A stretch of 64,000 bases of DNA from Acanthopleura granulata. Taxonomy: Eukaryota > Mollusca > Polyplacophora > Chitonida > Chitonidae. The notes under the pieces are model-generated. The model was not told the DNA's origin, made no database searches, and saw nothing but the letters and a program-made list of their open reading frames with translations. Both the position numbers and the translations under genes were made by a program. Position 1 is the first letter of the stretch. Each line of letters opens with the position of its first letter. Shown one piece after another: positions 13,712 through 25,222 of the stretch. The DNA lies in NCBI GenBank assembly GCA_016165875.1, contig JABBOT010000001.1, positions 47,036,625 to 47,100,624 on the forward strand, given 5' to 3'.

Positions 13712-15333
13712 CCACGGTTATGTTACCTACCAGATTACCGGTCTCAACGCGCCGCTTTACCTAGGATATATTTAACACTAAATGTCACCTTTTATATTTT
13801 TTGCCGCGTGGTAGATCTTCTCTCCAGAGACGTAATATCACTGACATGTGCCTCAACACGTGACCACGTGCCATAAAACAGAGAGACGATAAGGAAGGTA
13901 GACGTTTGTATGAGATAAATCCTGATTGTGGCTTGTAATCGCCCCTGCCATCCGCCAAACTCATTAGCTAACGACGAAGCCGCAGCCCCACTAATGGTCC
14001 ATGCTAACCAGCTGCTTGTTATACCGCTCAGACAATGACATAACGTTGACCTATGTCCGACCTCTAACCGTGGTAAGTGGTCAATGGAATTACGTAGATG
14101 TGGCTGGAGAGGGTTAAGTCTGATTAGCAGGGTTCTGACCTTAGTGACCGTATGTCGCGCTGGGTGAGGATTGAGCGGACCTATTAGGCATGTCGACCCC
14201 CTCCCCTTCCCACTCTCTCCGGCCCGCCCCTCCATGTGCACCCTCAGTAATCTGGTCTTGTCGATTGTTGGCGCGTGCACGGCTAACAAATTTCATCCTT
14301 ACCGTCTTGTGTAATTAGACGTACTGACAAACCACTGCTCAATCTGTCGAGCACGAAGTGTATACCTCACCATGGGCTGTTACGTTTTATTACATAATTA
14401 CCGTCCGCGGCGCCACCTGGCGTGATTCTGACCGCTACAACACACGCTAGTCACAAGTACAGCACGGTGATATTCCGAGCTATATATTCTGGTTTCCAAC
14501 GACCAGGTGCATGCGATCAGCGTGACCAAAACTGACCAAAGCGCGTGCAGATTCAATTACAGCTGCTGTACCTCCACGTGCCTCTACATAAACAAAGACT
14601 TCATGGCGTGTGACGTTCATTTATAGACAATGAGTAGAGCCGAAGAACTGTAAACACGGCCAGTTGGCGATAATTATTAAAACAACTGCCAGTCGGGGAA
14701 TGTCGTTGGTATATGCATATATCTGGGAGGGGTGGGTGTGGGGGGTTTTGTTAGGGGTTCAGCTAGCTCCTTAATAACTGCATCAAAGGATAACGAACAA
14801 CTCAGATTAACTGAAAAGCATTGCTTTCTGGTCAAAACTACTCGGCTATAAGAACAAAGAAATTATTCCCATTTTTCGAAAATAAGACAGATCTGATCGG
14901 CATACAGGCTTAAGTGAACAGATTCGTTTGTCTTTCTGCGTGCTTGTCTTAGGATATTATGACTTTGCGCATGAAGTTATGGTTTTAAAATTCATTTTTG
15001 TGGTAAGTTTCAGCAAGTTATAGCAGAATTCCATACTGTGGTTCTCCATTAAAGCCCATTAAGGGATGAATATAAAAGACAATGACGTTATCAAACACTG
15101 TCTTGCGACCCACTTACCATCGTAGCTTTTCATTTATTTCTTTGGCGAAAGAAATATTACAATATTTAAATATAGATGTCTTTAGATTCTTTCTTTGGTA
15201 TATTGTGCAACATTTCAGACACTGGATGCACATATTGACAACCGTCTAAATTACTGACGTTATTTAATTTCGTTCTTTGGTAGTGTGTGTTGAATATTTT
15301 TTGTATAACGAATTATTTTCCGCGATTAGCTGA
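13712..15333. other. No supported gene; one 165-codon open frame
   Basis: The - strand is open at 13792-14289 (165 codons). The translation has no recognisable domain, no flanking splice pattern I trust and no repeat character. I leave it uncalled. The rest is ordinary non-coding sequence. Confidence 0.3.
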
Positions 15334-15469
15334 CCACGGCCCACTGGAAAGAAGCCCTCATAATGTGACGAGCAAAAAGCTGCCATGGCGACGCAATGCC
15401 TTCACTGCTGGTTGCCGTGGTAGTTACGTGCCCATAACTTTAAGAGGACTTCGTACAAGTGGGCCTTGG
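15334..15469. mobile_element. Diverged snap-back MITE
   Basis: Nearly the whole segment is an imperfect palindrome. The left arm reads CCACGGCCCACTGGAAAGAA and later GCTGCCATGGCGACG. The right arm, on the - strand, reads CCAAGGCCCACTTGTACGAA and later CTACCACGGCAACC. The centre is near 15400. Structure alone supports a non-autonomous DNA transposon; no family was assigned. Confidence 0.55.
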
Positions 15470-18467
15470 AACGAACATTACGGCTGACGACTGGTAAATT
15501 AATGTCTGATATAGTTCTCATCGCCACCTTGTCACGGCGTGGACATGTGTAATGCTGCCTTCATACCGTTTATGAAAATAATTGCTGGAATGTAAATGTA
15601 TAGTCCAGACTATAGGACCCTTCAAAGACTGAAAAGCAAATGGTATAGATACTGCGGCTTTGTGAAAGAAAAAAAAAAAAGAAGACCTGCTAGATAATAG
15701 AAACGATCCAGCCATGGATCTTAAGTGCAGCTGAAGACATTGTAACCCTTCCCGTGAAGTTCCGGAGATAGCCGAACGTTCTCTGGTCAACGAATCATGG
15801 TCAGAAATTAGCGAGTTCTATCCGGCATCATCTGGGCAAGTGGGTGGATCTTTGGTAAAATCTCGATCAATTTCCAGATGCATCATTACGTGGGTAAAGT
15901 CACGATGGGTCCACTTTCAAAGAACTGCTCAAGGCAATATTTTGTAACTTCCTTCCTAAATGATATCGCTTTAAAAGCACGCAGATAACGTCTTAAAAAT
16001 GTCTACGAAATTTATAACTTAAGAAGCTCTGCGAAGTTGGTTCCAGATCATTATATGTATTTTAAAAACAGACTGGTTCCTTGACATCCGGCGATTTCAT
16101 TGACATACAATTACATGAATAAACTCCATCCGGAATGAAACCAAAATGGCATCTTCAAGGGAGTCCGTGCATGCATGCATGGCTTCCATGTGTTGTAGTT
16201 TTGTCGATGAAAGGCTTTCAAGAATCGTGTGAATTCGACTCGAGTTACAAAACACAAAAACCACGTATATTCTTAGTGTTAAGCCAAAGCAGCGAAAGCT
16301 GTAAAGAAAAAGAAACAACTTTAAGCGAGATGTTAACCCCAACCGAAGGAAAGATAAATCGCCACTTAGTTTTAACTTGTTGCTTGCGTTGACATAGCAC
16401 TGAAATGTGTACGGTTCTTCCTGTTGGGACTACATACCAGGAAGTATAGCATAGATAGAGCCACTCTACAACCAGCCTTGCATACACTGACCCGATTTCC
16501 ACAGTCAGATCAATGACCCGATTAGGTGAAATTGAGGGGCAGGTTTCGACAGAGAGAGATTAGCAAAACACAAGTCACTTGGCCTTTGGTTTCCAGCATT
16601 AATAACCGCAATGCCTTGATTTCTGTGTCAACTCAACATGCAGACTATAATACAGTTATAGGTAAATTATATTAGCTTTCGGGATGTACCATTTGGTCCT
16701 ATGGCTTATCTTGAGGAAGGTTACTCCGTCCAAGCTCGGCCGTGTTTACAGGTATGCGACACAGAGCTACATACAATGTACTGAACGAGGACGTGAAGAC
16801 TTAACGCAGATTATCGATCGGTCAAGCATACAGATGGTATGACCAATGGCCAGGGTTCGCATAAGACAATAACAAAATGGCCGAACACGGAGGTCAGTGT
16901 AGGTAATAAACAACGCGGTATGGGTTCGGCAGATGTCTATCTTGTATACATATATCCTTTTCCCATATCGTGATTTTTTAATAAAATAACCTAATGTTCC
17001 GCTTTTTTTCTGACAGTGCAATGTAGGCCTACTAAGGAGTTCTGTACAGCTATAGTTAACAATATGAAACATCTTTCCTGTGCGTGGTCTTGCGGTGATA
17101 AAAGGGGTTTGAAAACGAATTCAAGCGAATAACTTTAAATTTGTAGGATTTACCCGTCTGTTTATTTTTAGAGACATATTGCCTTTATTTGCCTCTGTCC
17201 TCATTTATGTATGTCTCCATGTACCGTTGCAGCGCATTCCAAAGTGAGCAGAGCTTTGTGTTTAATAAGCTTGACTTCCGAAAACACGGCAATCTTGATA
17301 GAACGTTTAAACTAATTAACGTTCTTGAGAGCGTTATCTCTAAAATATGGCCGAGAATCCGGGTAAGCCAACTGACGCTTGGCAACCTGGCTGCTGCCTG
17401 GGTTATCCACCGTTGCATCTGCCTCAGCGGGGCTTGGGCCCAGCCGTTCTTAGCATAAGAAGCCATCAAGACGAATTATAAGACGTATGATGAAAACCGA
17501 CAGGTTATATACAACATATGCGGCCGATTTTCTACCTAGCACTTAGGTGACATCCAACATGCCTGCACTGTCTTGTCTGGGAGAAACTTTCTCACGGTAT
17601 CATAGGTGAGATAGAATAAACTGCCATGTCGTCCATTCAATGGATGTGTTTAACATGTGTAGCCAAGAGATATGCGTGCGCTCATCATGGAGCTCGCGAT
17701 TTTGAGTAGGGTGGGTTAGGAAGAAAACGCGGAGAGCAGGAGGTGGAGTGGTGCTTTGGCCAGGTATTTACAGATCTACCAGTTTGATGCATCTTTGGCC
17801 ATGGGTAGTTAGGCATGGATTGGCAGATGGCCGATAAATATTCTCACAACCAAAACACTTTTGATACTTAAAAATGAACTATCTGGAGCCTCCTCCTCAT
17901 AACACCAACTTCTCCCAAACCGTACACCACCACGGGACGTTGTTTTCCGTTGCACATCTTCATCTGCAGACTCTTATCACTGGTCAAATCGGTATCTGGC
18001 CGAAAATTAAACTGATTGGAAAACACAAGCGAAGAGGACCGTACAGGCCACTTGATTGCTACAATCTCGCTTAACCTTAACAGGCTTTTTCACACTTTTG
18101 CACACGGTTGTGTTACAAGAAGAACAGCATATACATGCGTTATGAAAGCTCAATTTATTATTCCGCACTCTACACTGTACATATGTGGGTATAGGTGCGC
18201 TTCAATACATCGTGAACACTCAGCAGATTTGATGCACTTCAATGCCAATTTGCTGCCAGCGACTGGATGATAAGTTTGAGTTTGTTGTTTGTATTGGTCA
18301 AAAACAATTTTTTTTAGAACTATACATTCTCGTTGTACAATCACCCACGTCTGTATTTTTCAAGCCTGTTGTTTTCATGCTTAAAATTATAGCGCAATGT
18401 AACATTCTGCAACGAATATACATATACTTACGTATACAGATTTGGTGCTTTACAATATATTTATATA
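15470..18467. other. No gene seen
   Basis: Short overlapping frames on both strands without domain features. Nothing repetitive of note apart from small poly(A) tracts near 15668. Confidence 0.35.
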
Positions 18468-18521
18468 TTTCATCACTGTTTTACGCCGTACTCAAGAATA
18501 TTTGACTTATACAGCCGCCGG
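18468..18521 (-). mobile_element. SINE family 1, small 3' fragment
   Basis: The + strand carries CTGTTTTACGCCGTACTCAA followed by GAATATTTGACTTATACAGC, the inverted 3' end of the SINE body. Everything beyond about 18521 is unrelated. Confidence 0.55.
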
Positions 18522-19949
18522 AAGGGGGAGGGGAGACACTTCTGTATATAGAAGTACAAGCTGCAAATGTCAACAAGAGGTTAAATCTGCCTTTGTTATA
18601 CCTGTCAACACATGGACTTTTATATTTGTGAAAATCACATGAATATTTAAGAAATGCAATCTATTTCTCCCACTCTCTATTTTTGCAGGCTTCAGCATTG
18701 CAGTCATCTGCATCCTTCACAATTGCAGATGTTATAGTAAATCAACAGATTTGAATGACTTCAATGCAAGTATGCTACAAATCTCTGAAGGTTAAATCTG
18801 CTTGACTGATATAAATATTTTTTAAAAATAGGGACCAGTGGAAAAAAAAAAACACACACACACATGAAATTCAATAAAAAACTTAGATATGTCTTCACAT
18901 GATGTTGTTAGGTTGCATTACGTGTTTTGTGTATATCAGCTTGAGTCAGATAGCCGTATTGTTCCGGTGCAGATGCATCTAAACGTGTTCAGAACACAGT
19001 TTAAACGAAATGTTCTTAAATGTTCACATGGATGTGAAAAGTAAAAGTGAAATCTCTGACATGTTTTGATGTTCTCACTGATCATGTACGACGTCTCTAG
19101 TGCACGCAATGTGTGTTTATGTGAAGGGAAGATAACGTGGAGTTGAACGAGAGCTATATGTACGTTTTCTTCATTTTCGGTTACAACCAGGTATATTTGA
19201 TATTTGAAAAGATTCAAGTGATGTTCACAAAAGATAAGCGATACGCACACGGAGGACAATCCTGCTCTTTCTATGTCTCTATTCATGCCTTGATGTCAGA
19301 CGGAATATTGGGTGTGGATTTTCGAGGTTATTTATAGCGTCCTCTGTTTAATGACGGCTTTCAGCCCGCAGTTCTCTCATACTCATGCATACTGACTTCA
19401 AACGGCTTGCCTATTAGCAATATCTCCTTATGTACAAAAGGTTAAAAGAGCTTGCATCTTGGCGATCGTTTTACAAGCCCTCTGTGTATAGGTTGAAATT
19501 ATTAGTGCTATACATGTTTGTTATATATATCTGAATGGCTAGGATATCTGTGAAACCTGTTGGTCATCTGTTCTGGAGGTTAAAAAAAAGAAAAAAAGAA
19601 CGTAACTGGAGGAATTGCTGCATTATATAGGACAGATGATGTCATGTCTGCAAGTATCTCATCTACATACCTTCATGGGGTATGGTGAATTTACCTATAA
19701 AAATTTCAATGTTTTACATGGATACCTGCTGTTGTTTAATTATACGTGCCATGCACAAATACCAGAAATATTAATTTAGCCTTGGACATGGAGTTGAATG
19801 TAGTATAGTAAAGAACATGGGTATATATATTCTTTTTCTCAACTTTTAATAATTTCCGATTACTTAGTTCAACCGTTCAAGTCAGTTCTGATAACCCTAT
19901 GAAACCCTATAAACTTTGAACATCCAAGCACATAAGCACATCCGACATT
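18522..19949. other. No gene seen; short diverged repeat
   Basis: The segment at about 18745-18785 (CAGATTTGAATGACTTCAAT) resembles 18220-18260 (CAGATTTGATGCACTTCAAT), an old local duplication. No protein-coding features. Confidence 0.35.
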
Positions 19950-20080
19950 ACCTGAGAAGTTCCACCAGCAACCTGCGGATGGTCGTGGATTTCCCCCGGG
20001 GTCTGCTCGGTTTCCTCCCACCATAATGCGAGGGATAATGAAATATTCTTGAGTATGCGGCGTAAAACACCAATCGAATC
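19950..20080 (+). mobile_element. SINE family 1, 5'-truncated copy
   Basis: Begins in the body at GAAGTTCCACCAGCAACCTG. Continues through GGTTTCCTCCCACCATAATG and ends CGTAAAACACCAATCGAATC. The tRNA-like head is missing. Confidence 0.75.
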
Positions 20081-20269
20081 ACCTAAAAGAATCAGAATTA
20101 GCTAATTAAATAGGTAAAGACATCCATCAATCAGCAATCAAAATGTTCACATCGTGTTTCCCAGGAAATCGAATTCATCATTTCATTTTTTATTTAATTT
20201 CAAAGCAATTCCGTCTATATTGATTACTTTAGGTTATTATATGTAATAAACCTATCGATTTATCATCCA

Positions 20270-20399
20270 GGCCCCGGTTTCATGAAGCTCACTTCGCTAG
20301 CCATTCCCTTAACTGCCATGACAACGTATGCTGTAGAAATAGGCAGTGCACTTAGCCAAGGTCTACTTAGTACTAAGTACGCTTCATGAAACCGGGGCC
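20270..20399. mobile_element. 130-bp MITE with perfect 19-bp terminal inverted repeats
   Basis: GGCCCCGGTTTCATGAAGC at 20270-20288 is exactly inverted at 20381-20399. The interior includes a perfect 14-bp palindrome, ACTTAGTACTAAGT. It cannot encode a transposase. Flanks do not give a convincing duplication (CCAG is possible on both sides but overlaps the ends). The perfect ends suggest a fairly recent insertion. Confidence 0.75.
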
Positions 20400-20734
20400 A
20401 GTACGTTCACGAGTCCAATGAACAGTCATGTTGTCTCAAATACAATCTATTTCCAAGATGTTCATGATATTTTTCCAGCTAGAAGCTCACTTTCCTATAC
20501 AGTATATTCTTTTGCACTCCTCCTTTGTTTGTCATTTGTTTATTCCTGTGAAGCGTCTTTGCGCTGTTTATTCAAGAGTATTCCATGCATTTACACATAT
20601 TACGTTGTTCCCTGGGAAACCACGACGGCGCTTATCCAGTCTTTATTTGACTTTGAAATCAAAGTTTATTTTCTACTAGAAGTTTACCTCCGTCCTGCTC
20701 TGCAATTTATGTAAAAGTTACCTACCACCATCTT

Positions 20735-21700
20735 GGTTACACAGCGTTATGGTGTGGTTTGCAATCACCTTGCCCCGCATTACACTTTCGTAAAAGTTTG
20801 TGATCGTCTTGCTCTCTGTTTACCAAGAAGCTTTAAGCGTCATGCTAGTAAGGTTTTTCGCAATAATGCCCAGTGTTACTGGGTCTTGCACAATCGTTGT
20901 GTCACGTGTTATGGAGACGTTTGCAATAGTCGTGCCTTGCGTTACAGGGGGTTTTGCAATAGTCTTGTCCTACGCTATGAGGTTTTTAGCAATACCTTGG
21001 TCCTGTGTTACGGGGTCATTTGCAGTCGCCTTGTCCTGCGTTAGATAGGCTTGCAGTCGTTTAGTCCTGCGTTATGGAGGCAGTTTACAGTCGTATATCC
21101 CTGTATTTTGAAGACTTACTCTTCGTTATGAAGGCTTGCAATTGTATTGTGTTGCCTTATATGGAGACGTTTTCGCAATCGTCTTGGTTTTCGTTATTGA
21201 GATATTTGTAGTCGTCTTGTCGTGTATACGTGTAGTGTAGGCTTGCACTCTTCTTGTTCTGCACATGTGTAGTGGAGGTTTGCAATCGTCTTGTCTTGCA
21301 ATATAGGGGCTTTTGTAATCATCTAGTCCTTCCTTACGAAGGCTTTAGCAATTGTCTTGTCTTGAATTATAGTTGCTTGAAAACGTACTGTTCTGTGTTC
21401 TGAAGGCTTTTGAAATCGCCTTGTGGAGGTTTTTGCAATCGCTTTGCCCTATATTGTGGAGTCTTTTGCAATCGTCTTTGCTTTGCGATATGGACTCTTG
21501 CAAACCTCTTGTTTTGGGTTATGGGCGCTCGCGGTCGCCTCGTCCTTGTGGGGGCTTTTTGCTATCGTCTTGTCTTGCGTTATGGTGGATTGCAGTATCG
21601 CCTTGTTCTGTATTATTGAGACTTTTGCAGTAGTATTGTCTTGCGTTGTGGAGGCTTCCAGTCGTCTTGTCCTTTGTCATTGAGACATTTTGCCGTGTTT
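20735..21700 (+). repeat. Decayed minisatellite, unit about 33 bp
   Basis: The region is built of about 28 diverged units based on TTTGCAATCGTCTTGTCCTG plus CGTTATGGAGG. Spacing is close to 33 bp, with indels. Because 33 is divisible by three, several frames stay open and give 11-residue periodic translations such as CNSLVLRYEVF. These are repeat artefacts, not genes. The high divergence between neighbouring units marks an old array with little recent homogenisation. Confidence 0.8.
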
Positions 21701-24084
21701 TCCTGTGAAAAGCCGTTATAGATGAATATATTTTCTGTTATATATCCAGCACCATTTTTTGTAACCGTGGAAACTGACTCTGGCCACGTATTTAGCCTCG
21801 TATAATACTGACCTGCTCGATCCTCTCTGACGAATCCATGGCAAACAGTACACATGTACTTGTTAAGCCGTCATGTAGTCAGCTCCCGAAAACTTCCAAT
21901 GCAAATGTTTATTGCCCAAACCAGGATCTTTTTCTAGAATGTGGCGGATCGCTAAGTGTCATTTGAAAGTGATTGCTATTGCGTATTTGTTCTCTACTAA
22001 TGTGTGAGGTGTTAAATAATGACTGAACAGAACTCCCGTATTCATGGGACAAGTTAGATATGATGATCGGGTCCCTGTGGTGGAGGGCTGGTGCGGGGTG
22101 AATGACCCTTATTCGGCCCAGACACGAACATGCACACACGATTGCATAGATCGGTTATTGTATTTACTTAGCCCGTTAGCGTCGAACTGTGTTTTCCCAA
22201 CATGTGCTCAATACATACAGTCCCTCTGCATAATGTATGTATTATAGGTAGAATGTTAGCTTAGGTTTTGAGACATCTCTCTGAAAGTTGTTGTAGAGCA
22301 AATCTGGGATCGTGCCTCGCTGCCCCCTCCTCCCAAGTCTCCGGGGCGTTCTTGGACGGGGAGAGATGGACAGCTCCCGAGAGAGGCTTGACCCCAGCTG
22401 ACAATTTCAGTCATCGGTCAACAATAAAACTGACGTTGTATGTGGACTCGGACCAGTAGCAGACATGCTCGCGGTGTTTGACAAGAGGAAAAGTAACCTT
22501 TTGTAAAAAAAAAAAAAAGAAAAACAAACAAAAAAACAAAAAAAAAAAAATACAAAAAAACAAAACAAACTGTGTTTTGGGGTTTACTCGAATGGCTCTA
22601 GCTGGCGTCAGTTGAAGAGAAAACAGTTTGCACAGCAATGTTCTAAGGCGCGTAAACACGTGTCTTAAGTTTAGCAGTTGTCTGGACACACTTTCTCCTG
22701 ATAATGAAAACGGTCCTTGAACTAATACAATTGCCCCCAAAATGGATATTACAAGATAAGAAAATTGTCAAACGATGGTGACTCTCAAAAAGTGGAATTT
22801 TATAAAGGTTTCTGCATGTCAAAAATTCTCGTCTCATTTATTCGTAAATTTATACGGTTTTATGCAAGCGAGTAACGGCTCACTAAATAAGAGCAATCAA
22901 TATGCGTATATGTTCAGCTGAAACAGTCAGAGGATATTGGTTGGACCCTGCACTTTTCAGCTCTTCATTGTTTAGAGGTATAGCATTGTATATAGATGTC
23001 TGTATGCTCTCCCCATCTACTGCGTGGATACCACGTGCATGTCAGCTAACAATGCGCCCTCTTTAAGTTGCTGTGGGCCACCAAATAAGTGGTGCGAAGA
23101 ACAGCTGAAACATTCTCTTGAGACCTATATGTTCCCAATATGGCAACCCTGACGTTCACAATATGGCAACCCTGATGTTCACAATTTGACAACCTCAAGA
23201 GAGTTAGATTTCTTGCATGCTTTACCTTCTTACCGTTTCTGAAGAAAAATGTCGGAAAAAATTAAAACTTTTTGCTGTAGGGTCTATACGGACAATGGAC
23301 TTTCATTTTCCCTATGCAGTGATATCGAGTTGATATGTTACCCTTTAAAGGGGGCTGGTAAAATGCACCAAGCGATTCTTAATATTAGAATAATGGACTA
23401 AATAACATGCACATTGAGTCAATAAAGTCAAGTTCAATTTTATACCTCTATCTGTAGTTTGTGAACATTTTAGTCTTTTATATTAATTAAAACAACCGTA
23501 ATTGCGGAGAGATGCTGGAAATGATTATCAAGATGCACTTTAGTGGGTAGAAGTTTACGGCTGTGTCAAATCAGCAAAAATGTTGAAGTGCATTAACTTC
23601 TGCCGGAAAGTAATGATCTTTGTATCTATGTATTATTACACGGTTTTCCTTCGTTGCATGGTCTGTAATTGTTTATTTTGGGCAAGAATTCTTCTCGCAT
23701 TTCCCATAAAGTATTTTTCCAGTGAAACACAGCTGCGTTTCAAGCATGGGAATTTAATAGGCACTGTTTCCGAGGGAACTCTTAATATACACTTAGTATA
23801 TAACCTTGATAATCTTGACACCAAGAACGGGTTGCATTATTACTTCGTGGCAGCAAACTTCGATTTGTCTTCGTAAATGGCCACAGATCGGAAATTACGC
23901 TAAGGGCCCTCCAAATGTGCGGACGGGGATAAACTGGCGTCACTTCCTGAAATAAAACACGTGGATTTCCTGGACATGTGACTCAACGTGAACAAAAAAA
24001 ACCACAAAAAACAAACAAAAAAACAAAAAAAAAAAAAAAACAACAAAAAAAAAACTCTTTGGTTTTACAGGGTGAAAAAGGCGG
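21701..24084. other. No gene seen; A-rich tracts and a short triplication
   Basis: A/C-rich tracts lie at about 22505-22571 and 23994-24055. A 23-bp unit (GTTCACAATATGGCAACCCT plus GAT) occurs three times at 23131-23199. No protein features. Confidence 0.5.
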
Positions 24085-24235
24085 CTAATTCATTTTATTC
24101 ATTTATCTGATTAATACTGAACGCCATACTCAAGACTTTTTCACGTGTATGATGGTGGTCATTTTTATGAGTGATAAAGGAAACCGGGCGTGCCTGGCGT
24201 AATTAAACCACTGACCTTTGGTAAGGTAGTCGGCT
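24085..24235 (-). mobile_element. SINE family 2, 3' part
   Basis: Inverted copy of a second tRNA-derived SINE. Its tail resembles family 1 (GATTAATACTGAACGCCATA, CTCAAGA). Its body differs: AAACCGGGCGTGCCTGGCG and AAACCACTGACCTTTGGTAA, the complement of the ACCTGGCAAAGGTCGGTGGTT core seen in other copies. Confidence 0.6.
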
Positions 24236-24299
24236 ACTATAATGGACACACCTCACGGATTACATCCAGCTGTGAAGATATATCATGGACTCTCTCCCT

Positions 24300-24500
24300 G
24301 AAGACTATTAACAAGTCCTTGGCTGGTGATCGATGTCGTGAGTTCGAATCCAGCTCACGTAGTTTTGTTTGCGGATTTAAGCCAGGAGATTTGTCAGTAT
24401 ACCTGGCAAAGAGCGGCGGTTTCCACCCGAATTTTGCACTGTTTCTCTCATCTGATGACCCAACCGTCTGGACAGAAGTGAAATAATAGGACGGAAAATG
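24300..24500 (+). mobile_element. SINE family 2 copy with tRNA-like head
   Basis: A B-box-like GAGTTCGAATCC at about 24341 is followed by CAGCTCACG. The family 2 body follows: GATTTGTCAGTATACCTGGC, AAAGAGCGGCGGTTTCCAC. The 3' part is diverged and the tail is A-rich (AACTAAATAAATATA). The 98-residue open frame across it is an artefact. Confidence 0.6.
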
Positions 24501-24784
24501 AAATGAACTAAATAAATATATAAACGACGGCCTCACTTTTGGTCGGGTTTTCGTCTTTGTTTATTTTTCACTTATCTACGGGAGTTAATTGTATTACTAT
24601 AAGCATGAAACTTGCACGGGAGGTTTATGGATGTCCGTTTTGATTCAAGAGCCTTTTGCGCTTTTCCAGATTTGCCCTTGACCAATAAGGTCAGATTCAT
24701 TTTCGGCTTTAACTCGGTTAGTCAAGTACCTGGCACTTCGGTTTGTTCCACCCATGAATGGCACCCATTGTATACCCCAAAAAG

Positions 24785-25176
24785 TGTATGTAGGTATGTA
24801 TGTATGAATGTGTGCATGTGTGTATACTTGGGTTTAACGTCATATTCAACAATTTTTCAGTCATACGACGACGAGGAGTCCTTAGAATGTATATATACTG
24901 TAACGTCTTGTGGCAGGGAGAGTCCATGCCACCAAAGTGCCGCCGCCATTGGAGTATCATGCCGAAGAGACCACACATCATACCCTATCCAGTCACATTA
25001 TACTGACATTGAGCCGACCAATCCTGTTTAATTGCTTTATCCTCTCAGTGCTGAGCGCCAAGCGAGACAGCAACAAGTACCATTTGAAAGTTTTTGGTGT
25101 GATGCTACCAAGGTTTCATCCCGGATCTCCCGACCCTGAGAGTGACGCTCTAACCACCAAGCCACCGAGGCAGTTA
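24785..25176 (-). mobile_element. SINE family 3, near full length
   Basis: On the - strand the head reads GCCTCGGTGGCTTGGTGGTT then AGAGCGTC (A box), followed by GATCCGGGATGAAACC in the B-box position. The body contains GTCAGTATAATGTGACTGG and TGAAAAATTGTTGAATATGA. It ends in AAACCCAAGTATACACACAT, then CATACATACATACC, so this family has a CATA-type microsatellite tail, not A-rich ATAAA. At its right edge, 25190-25222, lies a bare family 1/2 tail (CGTTAAACACCAATCAAATA). Confidence 0.75.
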
Positions 25177-25222
25177 CCCCCAAAAGTCAGTGAAGCGTTA
25201 AACACCAATCAAATAAACAAAT

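Noticed and set aside
13792..14289. 165-codon - strand open frame
   Set aside because: No recognisable domain, no splice context; length alone is insufficient in 64 kb of six-frame sequence.
24190..24536. Opposing 98- and 99-codon frames
   Set aside because: Both lie over SINE family 2 sequence.
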